DNA from: an uncultured Lachnospiraceae bacterium
GTDB lineage: Bacteria; Bacillota; Clostridia; Lachnospirales; Lachnospiraceae
Reading direction: 5' to 3'
Assembly: GCA_900544445.1 (NCBI GenBank)
Contig: UQVK01000082.1
Coordinates: forward strand, 1-18,343
Length of the DNA stretch: 18,343 nt
Made by a program: the position numbers and the translations under genes. How positions within the stretch are numbered: position 1 is the first letter of the stretch; each line of letters opens with the position of its first letter. This document shows, in pieces, positions 1 to 6,312 of this stretch. Under the pieces are notes generated by a model, which saw only the letters and a list, made by a program, of their open reading frames with translations, had not been told where the DNA came from and ran no database searches.

Positions 1-1877
1 TCTTCCAGAAACCAGGTGTTCATTGAGGTAACCTGTCTGTTCGCCCAGGCAAAATAGGGAATCAGATGCAGTTTCACATTCCGGAGAGATTTTCCCGGCT
101 TCACATACAAATCCGCCTCTTCCTCTCTCGCCTCAGCATCCAGTTCCAGCACCGGAAGCGTCGTTCCTTCCATCTGCCTGAAACAGATTTTCCCTTCCTG
201 CATGGGTTTGACCCGTACATCCCGCAGCAAAAGATCTTCATTGTCAATTCCTTCCGCGCAGAACACCAGCGGTCCTCTCGTAACCGCAATTCTTCCGCTG
301 GTATCGATTACTCTGGGATTGGATTCCCAGAAGCGGATGCCCATATCCAGTTCCAGCTCCAGGCAGTCTCCGCATTTCCACTCGCGCTGCACATAAAGAT
401 AACCCTTTCTTAACACGGCTTCCGCTTCTTTTCCGTTTATGGTAAGCTTCCATTGTTCTGACCAGGAAGGCAGATGCAGGGCAATTTCACATGTCGCTTC
501 CGTTTCTGTGAGGATGCGGATCTTTCCGTCATAGGGGTATCCGGTTTCCTGCTTCAGCTTCATCTTTCCTACGGACGTTTCAATCTCCCCTTCCGCATCC
601 ATGTAGCAGTGGGCATATATGGTATTTCCGGAAACGGAATACATATAATCTGCAATCGATCCGACAAAACGGAGCAGATTGGGCGGACAGCAGGAACAGT
701 CAAATACCTTCACTCTGCTCAGTATGGGCAGATGCTCCTGGAGTCCCTTCGCCCTTGAGACATTGAAGGCGTTCCTTACCGGGTCTGCCGACAGCGGGTT
801 CTCGTAGAAAAAGCGGTCTCCCGACAGGGATACCCCGGAGAGCACCGTATTGTATATGGCTCTTTCCGCACAGTCCGCATATTTTCCATCCGCTTCCAGC
901 AGCCACATCCTGCGGCAGAACATGGCCAGCGCAATGGAAGCGCAGGTTTCATTATATGCCGTATATTCCGGAAGATCATAATCAAAGGTAAAGGATTCCC
1001 CCCGATGGGTGGATCCGACTCCTCCGGTGATATACATCCGCTTTCTTGTGATGTTTTCAAATAATGTCTCACAGACCCGGGCCATTTCCCCATCCTTATC
1101 GATCCTGGCCTGATCCGCCATGGCGCAGTACAGATACAGAGCTCTTACGCTGTGCCCCTCCGCGGTTTTCTGCTGTCTGACCGGAAGATGGGACTGCATG
1201 TGTTCCTGATCGGTAAAATCATAGGTTTCATCCCGGCTGCTGGTCCCTCTCGTATCCACGAAATATTCCGCCAGCCTGCGGTAGCATTCCTTTCCGGTAT
1301 ATTCATAGAGCCGGTACAGGGCCAGTTCAATCTCCTCATGGCCGGGCGTATCAAAGGCTGCGGAATGCTCCTGCCTGAACACACGGTCAATCAGCGCCAT
1401 GTATTTTTCCACGATTTCAAGCAGCTTCCTCTTGCCGGTCGCCTGCGCATAGGCGACGGCGGCTTCCGCCAGATGTCCTGCGCAGTACAGCTCATGATCC
1501 GTCCTGCGCTGAAACCTTTCTTCCGGCTCCACGGTTGTAAAGTAGCTGTTCAGGTAACCGTCCTCCCACTGATGCTTCTCCATCCGGTCAATCAGCTCGT
1601 CTGCCCTCGCTTCCAGTTCTTCATCCCGCTGCTTCAGCAAAAAATATGCCGCTCCCTCGATCCATTTTGCCACATCGGAATCCCAGAAAATATGCGGCCG
1701 GTTCGGCATTCCCTCCTTCCATGCGCAGTTTAACGCTTCAAACCGTCCGGTCTCTTCAAAGCGGTCGTACACCGCGTCCACCGTCACCTCACGAAACAGC
1801 TTCTGTTTCTCCTGCCAGAATCCCCCTGTGATATCCACATTCCGGCAGGATATCCGTTCCCTTCTCTCTTCTTCCAT
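1..1877 (-). CDS. GH127 beta-L-arabinofuranosidase (3' end cut by window)
   Basis: Family GH127 enzymes release beta-L-arabinofuranose from arabinose-linked glycans, usually inside the cell. The reading frame is open from ATG at 1877 to base 1, about 625 codons against a family length near 640-660, so only a few C-terminal residues are missing; the end already shows the family's LIPYFAWANR motif. There is no signal peptide. The core reads GESFTFDYD (E294), NETCAS (E310, C312) and CSCCPPN (C396, C397). By comparison with the characterised enzyme HypBA1, E310/C312/C396/C397 should hold Zn, C396 should be the nucleophile and E294 the acid/base; the 16-residue spacing between the two glutamates matches exactly. 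GGAGG lies 10 bases before the start. It follows a GH3 gene on the same strand with a 228-bp gap that has its own candidate promoter. The family is near certain; the natural substrate is inferred. Confidence 0.93.
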   Translation of the reverse strand, partial: MEEERRERISCRNVDITGGFWQEKQKLFREVTVDAVYDRFEETGRFEALNCAWKEGMPNRPHIFWDSDVAKWIEGAAYFLLKQRDEELEARADELIDRMEKHQWEDGYLNSYFTTVEPEERFQRRTDHELYCAGHLAEAAVAYAQATGKRKLLEIVEKYMALIDRVFRQEHSAAFDTPGHEEIELALYRLYEYTGKECYRRLAEYFVDTRGTSSRDETYDFTDQEHMQSHLPVRQQKTAEGHSVRALYLYCAMADQARIDKDGEMARVCETLFENITRKRMYITGGVGSTHRGESFTFDYDLPEYTAYNETCASIALAMFCRRMWLLEADGKYADCAERAIYNTVLSGVSLSGDRFFYENPLSADPVRNAFNVSRAKGLQEHLPILSRVKVFDCSCCPPNLLRFVGSIADYMYSVSGNTIYAHCYMDAEGEIETSVGKMKLKQETGYPYDGKIRILTETEATCEIALHLPSWSEQWKLTINGKEAEAVLRKGYLYVQREWKCGDCLELELDMGIRFWESNPRVIDTSGRIAVTRGPLVFCAEGIDNEDLLLRDVRVKPMQEGKICFRQMEGTTLPVLELDAEAREEEADLYVKPGKSLRNVKLHLIPYFAWANRQVTSMNTWFLE

Positions 1878-1921
1878 TTTCTCTTTTCCTCCGTTTTCCC
1901 TGTTCTCGGGGTCCTGCTATC

Positions 1922-1950
1922 AGACTACTACAATCGAACGAAAAAGCCAA
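1922..1950 (-). promoter_or_regulatory. Candidate sigma-A promoter for GH127 gene, with adjacent inverted repeat
   Basis: On the minus strand TTGGCT (1950-1945), a 17-bp spacer and TAGTCT (1927-1922) form a moderate promoter 45 bp before the GH127 start. Just upstream of the -35, ATCTTTTC and GAAAAGAT (1951-1958 and 1973-1980) form a perfect 8-bp inverted repeat with a 14-bp spacer, placed where an activator could bind. It implies that the GH127 gene can be expressed separately from the GH3 gene. The match is only moderate. Confidence 0.4.
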
Positions 1951-1982
1951 ATCTTTTCTGAATTTTTTGGGGGAAAAGATCA

Positions 1983-2044
1983 AGAACTCCATGTTTCGAA
2001 ATATGACGCCGCAGTCAGGCATCCATTTCTTCCCATGGAGTTCT
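1983..2044. repeat. Perfect 11-bp inverted repeat (hairpin) between GH3 and GH127 genes
   Basis: AGAACTCCATG at 1983-1993 is the exact reverse complement of CATGGAGTTCT at 2034-2044, separated by 40 bp. In the leftward GH3 transcript it could fold into a long hairpin followed by TTGATCTTTTCC, so it may act as a weak terminator, a stabiliser of the GH3 mRNA 3' end, or a protein-binding site. It contains the start of a spurious overlapping reading frame but no gene. Confidence 0.5.
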
Positions 2045-2105
2045 CTTATTTCTTTATTCCTTTCCGCGCGTTCCACACAGCCGGATTCTTTTACACAGCT
2101 TTATC

Positions 2106-4382
2106 TCAGCCATTCAGCTTATCCAGCACCTCCTGAAGCTGCCGGGGCGTAACTCTTCCGGAGGCGAAGCTGAAGGATCCGCGCAGGGGCATGTATTTCA
2201 CCATTGCATCCTTCATATCTGCAGTGATGGCCTCAGCTGCCGCGTCTGTGGTATCCTCGTCTTCCTTTTTCTCCAGAAAATCGATCTGCATAAGAGGCTC
2301 AAGAAGCTTCATCGCCTCCGGATCATCCATCAGATCGCCAAAGGGGGTGTCCATGGTATAGTGTCTGGGAAGCCTTCTGGTGGATTCCACATATACCTCC
2401 TGCTCAATGGCGATATCGCGGGAAGAGGAGCCGATCTGGATCAGATATTTACCGCTTTCCACATACCAGTCGTGGATATCCGTGTTCCAGTAAGCAAATG
2501 CCCTCTTGTCCAGCGTGAAGCTGACCATCTTCGTCTCTCCCGGTGCAAGCTCAATCTTATCAAATCCTCTCAGTTCTCTCACCGGACGGATCACCTTACT
2601 GTCAGGCGCAGATACATAGAGCTGCACCACTTCCTTTCCGGCACGGTCTCCCGTATTGGTTACGTCCACGCGGATGGTGACGGTATCCGTATCCTGAATG
2701 CGCTGCGCGCTGATCTTAGGCTCGGAATAGGCAAAGGTCGTGTAGGACAGGCCATAGCCGAAGGGGAAGCGGACTTCCATTTTTTTCTTGTCATAGTAAC
2801 GGTAACCCACAAACACGCCTTCCCGGTATTCCACCCGGTCACCTTCTCCGGAGTAATACAGATAGGACGGATTGTCCTCCAGCTGACAGGGGAAAGTCTC
2901 CGGAAGTTTTCCACTGGGATTCACTTTTCCGAAGAGGATATCCACAACCGCAGCTCCCACGGCCTGGCCGCCCAGATAGGCCTCCAGGATTCCCTTCACC
3001 TGATCCGCCCAGGGCATTTCCACCGGGGAGCCGTTGTGAAGCACCACAACGGTATTGGGCTGCACGGCGGCCACACGGGCAATCAGTTCATTCTGGCAGT
3101 CGGGCATCCGCATATGGGTTCTGTCAAAGCCCTCGGATTCAAAGGAATCGGGAAGTCCGGCAAAGATCACCGCGGCTTTGGCCTTTTTCGCAAGCTCCAC
3201 CGCTTCTGTAAGGAGCGCTTCGTCCGTCTTGTCCACATCATCCCGGAAGCCCTCCGCAAAAGAAACATTTCCCCAGTCCTTCACACAGTCCCAGGCGCTG
3301 GTCACCTTATGGCTGTTGATATGAGAGCTTCCGCCGCCCTGGTAGCGGGGCTTACCCGCATATTTTCCGATGAATGCGATCTCCGCCTTTTCTTCCAGCG
3401 GCAGAATGCTGTCCTCGTTTTTCAGAAGAACGCAGGTTTCCTCTGCCACCTTCTTCGCAAGCTCATGATCCTTGTCCCGGTCAAAAACAGCCGTTTTATC
3501 CCTGTTTTCTTCATAACGGAACACGATGTTCAGAATATTCTCAACCGCCTGGTCTAGGACCTCTTCCTTCAGCCGTCCCTCCTTCACCGCTTCCACGATG
3601 AGCCGGTCATTCACGCCGCCGGAGGAGGGCATTTCCAGATCCAGCCCCGCTTCCAGATCGGGCACACGGTCATTGACTGCGCCCCAGTCGCTCACCACAA
3701 AGCCGTCAAATCCCCATTCCTTCCGAAGCACATCAGTGAGCATCTCTTTGTTTTCTGCCGCATAGGTGCCGTTGATCCGGTTGTAGGAGCACATGACGGT
3801 CCAGGGCTTCTGCTTTTTCACCGCGCCCTCAAATGCCGCGAGATAGATTTCCCGCAGGGTACGTTCATCGATCTCAGAAGAGGAAGACAACCTGCGGTGC
3901 TCCTGATTGTTCGCCAGGAAATGCTTGATGCTGGTTCCCACGTTTTTGCTCTGCACACCCGCAATCAACGCGCCCGCTATTTCGGAGGCAACATAGGGGT
4001 CTTCGGAATAATATTCAAAATTCCGACCGCACAGAGGAGAACGCTTGATGTTCACCGCAGGCCCCAGAATCACGCCCACGCCTTCCGCCTGGCATTCCTC
4101 TCCCAGCGCCTCTCCCATCTTCGTAATCAGCTCCCGGTTGAAGCTGGCCGCCGTGCCGCAGCCCGCCGGGAAGCAGACCGCCTTGATGCTGTCGTTCACG
4201 CCCAGATTATCCGCTTCCTGATCCTGCTTTCTCAGGCCGTGCGGTCCGTCGGAAACCATCATCGCCGGAATTCCCAGACGTTCCACCGCCTCCGTGTGCC
4301 AGAAGTCCGCGCCCGAACACATCGCCGCCTTTTCTTCCAGCGTCATTTTTGCTACAAGTTCCTTCAGTCCTTCCCGTGTCAT
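2106..4382 (-). CDS. GH3 family glycosidase (BglB-type beta-glucosidase / possible arabinopyranosidase)
   Basis: This 758-residue GH3 enzyme should remove terminal beta-glucosyl (or beta-xylosyl or alpha-L-arabinopyranosyl) units from oligosaccharides. It lacks a signal peptide, so it acts in the cytoplasm. The order is an N-terminal TIM-barrel domain (about 10-285) with the KHF motif at 153-155 and the nucleophile D232 in VVSDWGA; an alpha/beta sandwich domain (about 315-545) with ESEGFDR (415-421), which should hold the acid/base glutamate; and a fibronectin-III-like domain (about 575-650). There is no PA14 insert. A charged tail of about 100 residues follows. Length and layout match BglB-type enzymes (about 755). 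The start is fixed by GGAGG five bases before ATG. It lies next to the GH127 gene and divergent from the AraC-type regulator, which suggests arabinose-containing plant glycans. The exact specificity cannot be read from sequence. Confidence 0.93.
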   Translation of the reverse strand: MTREGLKELVAKMTLEEKAAMCSGADFWHTEAVERLGIPAMMVSDGPHGLRKQDQEADNLGVNDSIKAVCFPAGCGTAASFNRELITKMGEALGEECQAEGVGVILGPAVNIKRSPLCGRNFEYYSEDPYVASEIAGALIAGVQSKNVGTSIKHFLANNQEHRRLSSSSEIDERTLREIYLAAFEGAVKKQKPWTVMCSYNRINGTYAAENKEMLTDVLRKEWGFDGFVVSDWGAVNDRVPDLEAGLDLEMPSSGGVNDRLIVEAVKEGRLKEEVLDQAVENILNIVFRYEENRDKTAVFDRDKDHELAKKVAEETCVLLKNEDSILPLEEKAEIAFIGKYAGKPRYQGGGSSHINSHKVTSAWDCVKDWGNVSFAEGFRDDVDKTDEALLTEAVELAKKAKAAVIFAGLPDSFESEGFDRTHMRMPDCQNELIARVAAVQPNTVVVLHNGSPVEMPWADQVKGILEAYLGGQAVGAAVVDILFGKVNPSGKLPETFPCQLEDNPSYLYYSGEGDRVEYREGVFVGYRYYDKKKMEVRFPFGYGLSYTTFAYSEPKISAQRIQDTDTVTIRVDVTNTGDRAGKEVVQLYVSAPDSKVIRPVRELRGFDKIELAPGETKMVSFTLDKRAFAYWNTDIHDWYVESGKYLIQIGSSSRDIAIEQEVYVESTRRLPRHYTMDTPFGDLMDDPEAMKLLEPLMQIDFLEKKEDEDTTDAAAEAITADMKDAMVKYMPLRGSFSFASGRVTPRQLQEVLDKLNG

Positions 4383-4434
4383 ATAACCTCCATTTCCGCG
4401 CCCTTAAGCAGTGCCGCCTCCAGGCATCACACCG

Positions 4435-4471
4435 GTATCCGTTGTTTTTATCATCATAGCATAACGGATAC
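4435..4471 (-). promoter_or_regulatory. GH3 promoter region with inverted-repeat operator
   Basis: GTATCCGTT (4435-4443) and AACGGATAC (4463-4471) form a perfect 9-bp inverted repeat with 19 bp between. The best minus-strand -10, TATGAT (4458-4453), sits inside the spacer. No good -35 lies 17 bp upstream (only TAGCAC or TTAGCA), so the promoter may need an activator, which fits the divergent AraC-type gene. A protein bound here as a dimer would cover the start of transcription. The repeat is certain; the promoter and operator roles are inferred. Confidence 0.5.
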
Positions 4472-4504
4472 AGGCGTGCTAATCTCATTCCTGACTTTCT
4501 ATAG

Positions 4505-4540
4505 GTCAATATTGACTTTTTCCCTTCGTTTTTGGATAAT
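4505..4540 (+). promoter_or_regulatory. Sigma-A promoter of the AraC-type gene with overlapping palindrome
   Basis: TTGACT (4512-4517), a 17-bp spacer and GATAAT (4535-4540) make a strong promoter for the rightward regulator gene, with a predicted start near 4547 and a leader of about 90 bases. A perfect 12-bp palindrome, GTCAATATTGAC (4505-4516), covers the -35. Its other strand also offers a leftward TTGACC toward the GH3 gene, but no good -10 follows at the right distance. A regulator bound to the palindrome would block the araC promoter. Confidence 0.7.
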
Positions 4541-4569
4541 ATATCTGTACTTCAGGGAAATTTCTTACC

Positions 4570-4615
4570 TAATCCGGACATTTGTGGGATCTGGATATTG
4601 TTAATCCGGACATTT
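4570..4615 (+). repeat. 14-bp direct repeat in the leader of the AraC-type gene
   Basis: TAATCCGGACATTT occurs at 4570-4583 and again, identically, at 4602-4615. The two copies are 32 bp apart, about three helical turns, so they face the same side of the DNA. Both lie downstream of the predicted transcription start and upstream of the ribosome site. Direct repeats are the usual layout of AraC-family operators, so autoregulation is the simplest reading. They share the ATCCG core with the inverted repeat at the GH3 promoter. Confidence 0.7.
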
Positions 4616-4635
4616 TATCGGAAAGAAGGTGCAGA

Positions 4636-5622
4636 ATGCAGACGAATTCTTTTTCCGCATGGCACGAACAACAGACCGGGCAATTAACCGGACAGCTTCA
4701 GCGGCTGGACAAAGCCGCCGGTTCTCCATCAGGCCCAAAAGCCGACATTAAGGCTGCCCGGGAATCCATCCATGAAAATGTGATCGTGGAGCCGAATCTT
4801 CAGGTCCGGTGCTTTTCCTATGAAGACGCCGGCGTGCGCGTCCCCGCTCACTGGCATCACAGCCTGGAGATTCTGCTGATCGATACGGGAAGCATGGAAG
4901 TAAATATGAACGATACGCGGCTTCAGCTTCAGGAGAGCGATTTTGTCCTCATCAATTCCGGAGACATCCATTCCACCAGCTGTTCTGAGCACGCCCGCAT
5001 CTGTGTCCTTCAGATTCCCTATCCGTTTCTGAAGTCAAACATCCCGGAATACGACCATATCCGTTTCCGGACCGGCTCCTGCGGAAAGGAAGAAACGGAC
5101 CGGACCTTCCGGCTCCTTCTCCGCCAGCTTCAGGAATGCGGAGGGCAGAACCTGCGCCCGCAAAAACAGCCACAGCCGGAACTTTCTCCCGGCCTGTCCC
5201 TGCATTTTAAAAGTCTTCTGTATGAGCTGCTCTATCTGTGTGTCTTACGCTATCAGCTTCCGGAAGCAGACCGCGGCGGCCGCTTCAGCGATACGGAACG
5301 CGCCCGGCTCATTGCGGTGACCGACTACGTCAATGCACACTACACCGAACCCGTTACCCTGCAGGAGGCCGCCGCTGTCGTTGCACTGAATCCGGAATAT
5401 TTCTGCCGCTTTTTCAAAAAAAGCATGGGGATCACCTTCCTGGAATTTGTCAATCAGGTGCGCTTTTCCCATGTCTGCCGCGATATTCTCCACACCGATC
5501 AGAGCATCATGGAGATTCTTGCCCGTCATGGCTTTACCAACTATAAGCTGTTCCGCCGTATGTTTCATGAAACCTATGGCTGTACTCCGTCAGCCAAACG
5601 CAAAGAGGTCTCCGGCAGATAA
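4636..5622 (+). CDS. AraC-family transcriptional regulator with cupin sensor domain
   Basis: This is a 328-residue regulator that probably senses a sugar and controls the divergent GH3/GH127 genes. Residues about 65-150 form an AraC-type cupin (the HWHHSLEILLI stretch is the hallmark). The last 100 residues carry two helix-turn-helix units, the first around VTLQEAAAVVALNPEYF and the second around SIMEILARHGFTNYKLFRR, ending in the usual P-S-x-x-R-K element. The first 40 residues are polar and low in complexity. The ATG at 4636 is preferred because AAGG lies about six bases upstream; an in-frame TTG at 4582 falls inside the direct repeat and lacks a ribosome site. It ends in a terminator hairpin that overlaps its stop codon. 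The family is certain; the ligand is unknown. Confidence 0.92.
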   Translation: MQTNSFSAWHEQQTGQLTGQLQRLDKAAGSPSGPKADIKAARESIHENVIVEPNLQVRCFSYEDAGVRVPAHWHHSLEILLIDTGSMEVNMNDTRLQLQESDFVLINSGDIHSTSCSEHARICVLQIPYPFLKSNIPEYDHIRFRTGSCGKEETDRTFRLLLRQLQECGGQNLRPQKQPQPELSPGLSLHFKSLLYELLYLCVLRYQLPEADRGGRFSDTERARLIAVTDYVNAHYTEPVTLQEAAAVVALNPEYFCRFFKKSMGITFLEFVNQVRFSHVCRDILHTDQSIMEILARHGFTNYKLFRRMFHETYGCTPSAKRKEVSGR

Positions 5623-5637
5623 AACCGGAGGCCTCTT
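5603..5637. terminator. Hairpin terminator at the end of the AraC-type gene
   Basis: A 13-bp stem with one G-U pair (5603-5615 with 5625-5637) and a 9-base loop contains the TAA stop of the regulator. The right arm ends CCTCTT and is followed by CGTATTTG. The T run is short, but the stem is very stable and lies between convergent genes, so it may stop transcription from both sides. Confidence 0.65.
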
Positions 5638-5673
5638 CGTATTTGATATGAGTGCGCGCGAAAGCGTACACCT

Positions 5674-5886
5674 CTATGAATCCTGTCCGTTCCCCACCCT
5701 GCCGAAAAAGGTCAGCAGGTACAGACCGCAGATTCCCACTAAAACGTAGATGATTCTGGAAATCAGGCTCATCTGGCCGAAAATCATGGCGACCAGATCC
5801 AGACGAAACAGTCCGATCAGTCCCCAGTTGACCGCCCCGATAACGGCGATCACAAGCGCTGTATAGTCAAGTGCTTTGCTTCCCAT
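5674..5886 (-). CDS. DUF378 small membrane protein
   Basis: This is a 70-residue protein with two hydrophobic helices. The DUF378 (YuzA-like) signature is clear: an N-terminal ALDYTALVIAVIGAVNWGL segment, with the N-W-G-L turn typical of the family, followed by IIYVLVGICGLYLLTFF. The biochemical role of DUF378 is unknown. ATG at 5886 is chosen because AAGGAGG ends eight bases before it; a GTG three codons upstream (5895) overlaps that ribosome site and is unlikely to be used. It points toward the AraC-type gene and diverges from the toxin module. No clear promoter was found in the 110 bp upstream. Confidence 0.85.
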   Translation of the reverse strand: MGSKALDYTALVIAVIGAVNWGLIGLFRLDLVAMIFGQMSLISRIIYVLVGICGLYLLTFFGRVGNGQDS

Positions 5887-5961
5887 GACAGCCACCTCCT
5901 TTTCTCTACGTGACTATCATGCCCGGATTTATGATGGAATATACATTGAATTTTGCATTCA

Positions 5962-5990
5962 AAGACAAAACGATACAGATATGATAGAAT
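5962..5990 (+). promoter_or_regulatory. Candidate promoter of the type I toxin mRNA
   Basis: AAGACA (5962-5967), a 17-bp spacer and TAGAAT (5985-5990) place transcription start at about 5997-5999, exactly where the 5' arm of the toxin mRNA inverted repeat begins (GGAACAACCG). An alternative -10, TATGAT (5980-5985), pairs only with a poorer -35 (TTCAAA, 16-bp spacer). Confidence 0.5.
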
Positions 5991-6027
5991 CTCCCTGTGG
6001 AACAACCGTGTCCCTGCAAGGGCGTTG

Positions 6028-6056
6028 ACCTCCCATTCTTACATAAGAGGGGAGGT
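6028..6056 (+). promoter_or_regulatory. Shine-Dalgarno sequestering hairpin of the toxin gene
   Basis: ACCTCCC (6028-6034) pairs perfectly with GGGAGGT (6050-6056), the ribosome site of the toxin, and TCTT (6037-6040) pairs with AAGA (6045-6048) above it, closing a 4-base loop. The ribosome site should therefore be hidden in the free mRNA. The first three bases of the blocking arm also belong to the 5'-3' inverted repeat, so the two structures compete or stack. Confidence 0.75.
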
Positions 6057-6063
6057 GAGTAAG

Positions 6064-6147
6064 ATGAAATTTGATTTCAAGGACCTAATGGCTTTTGGAA
6101 TGTTCATTCTTACCCTGCTGACTCTGATTATTCAGATTTGTCAGTAA
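6064..6147 (+). CDS. Small hydrophobic type I toxin (BsrE/TxpA-like, putative holin-like)
   Basis: This is a 27-residue peptide too short for ordinary gene finding. It has a polar, charged start (MKFDFKDL) followed by one hydrophobic membrane helix, MAFGMFILTLLTLIIQI. The pattern L-M-x-F-G-x-F-I-x-x-L-L-T-x-I resembles Bacillus BsrE and the 'putative holin-like toxin' family; such peptides depolarise or damage the membrane from inside when not repressed. ATG at 6064 is preceded by GGGAGGTG with a 7-base gap, and that site is locked in a hairpin. A longer in-frame reading from 5953 has no ribosome site and runs through the leader structures, so it is rejected. A convergent antisense RNA overlaps the 3' untranslated region. 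The family assignment rests on size, helix pattern and RNA layout; no search was run. Confidence 0.8.
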   Translation: MKFDFKDLMAFGMFILTLLTLIIQICQ

Positions 6148-6172
6148 GCTTTTCGTTTCCCACAATCGGGTA

Positions 6173-6223
6173 ACAGAAAAGCCACCCTTGTATACTTGCC
6201 CGAGTTACAGGTGGCTATTCTGT
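6173..6223 (-). terminator. Terminator of the antisense RNA, also a toxin mRNA 3' hairpin
   Basis: ACAGAA-A-AGCCACC (6173-6186) pairs with GGTGGCT-A-TTCTGT (6210-6223), one mismatch, with a 23-base loop. On the minus strand the GGTGGC arm runs into TTTTCTGTT, a good T tract for terminating the antisense RNA. On the plus strand the same stem lies in the toxin 3' untranslated region without a T run. Confidence 0.65.
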
Positions 6224-6229
6224 CATCCA

Positions 6230-6265
6230 AACCGGTCAACCCCTTGTGGGACGGTTGTTCCTTTT
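6230..6265 (+). terminator. Terminator of the toxin mRNA
   Basis: AACCG (6230-6234) with CGGTT (6252-6256) and CCC with GGG inside, or alternatively CAACC (6237-6241) with GGTTG (6253-6257), form a hairpin followed by TTCCTTTT. The same bases make the 3' arm that pairs with the mRNA 5' end. The stem is modest, but its position fits the end of the toxin transcript. Confidence 0.55.
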
Positions 6266-6274
6266 AACAGCTTT

Positions 6275-6303
6275 ATTTTAACATATAAGCAATGGCACCG
6301 CAA
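6275..6303 (-). promoter_or_regulatory. Extended -10 promoter for the antisense antitoxin RNA
   Basis: On the minus strand TTGCGG (6303-6298), a 17-bp spacer and TAAAAT (6280-6275) are present, with TGT directly before the -10, an extended -10 element. Strong promoters are expected for antitoxin RNAs, which must outnumber the toxin mRNA. It lies just past the end of the trmL gene. Confidence 0.65.
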
Positions 6304-6312
6304 TGATAAGTT

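Larger units (their letters stand above)
5999..6261 (+). repeat. Inverted repeat joining the 5' and 3' ends of the toxin mRNA
   Basis: The 5' leader (5999-6030) and the 3' end (6234-6261) are reverse complements in four blocks: GGAACAACCGT with ACGGTTGTTCC (11 bp), CCC with GGG, CAAGGG with CCCTTG (6 bp) and GTTGACC with GGTCAAC (7 bp). That is 27 of the 28 bases of the 3' arm. The outer end falls at the predicted 5' end of the mRNA and just before the T run at its 3' end. Long-range 5'-3' pairing of this sort is a known feature of type I toxin mRNAs and keeps full-length message inactive. The complementarity is seen directly; its function is inferred. Confidence 0.8.
6172..6268 (-). ncRNA. 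Predicted antisense RNA antitoxin, convergent with the toxin mRNA
   Basis: A leftward RNA of about 97 nt is predicted from the promoter at 6275-6303 (start near 6268) to the T-rich terminator ending near 6172. It is fully complementary to the last roughly 94 bases of the toxin mRNA, including the 3' arm of the mRNA's 5'-3' inverted repeat, and carries no reading frame of note. This is the layout of TxpA/RatA and BsrG/SR4 or BsrE/SR5, where the antitoxin RNA overlaps the toxin mRNA 3' end and triggers RNase III cleavage or blocks translation. The promoter and terminator are seen in sequence; the RNA itself is inferred. Confidence 0.65.

Noticed and set aside
1789..2076. 95-residue leftward frame across the GH127 start
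   Set aside because: It overlaps the first 30 codons of GH127 in another frame, is charged and low in complexity, and spans the intergenic inverted repeat.
2361..3557. 398-residue rightward frame inside the GH3 gene
   Set aside because: It lies fully antisense to an intact GH3 gene with all catalytic residues; its composition is that of a complementary-strand shadow.
5914..5987. CTATCAT / ATGATAG inverted pair flanking the DUF378-toxin spacer
   Set aside because: Seven bases in an A+T-rich spacer 60 bp apart is within chance; no further symmetry supports it.
5953..6147. 64-residue frame containing the toxin peptide at its end
   Set aside because: Its extra 37 N-terminal residues are read from the promoter and leader hairpins; there is no ribosome site at its start, while GGGAGGTG lies correctly before the internal ATG at 6064.
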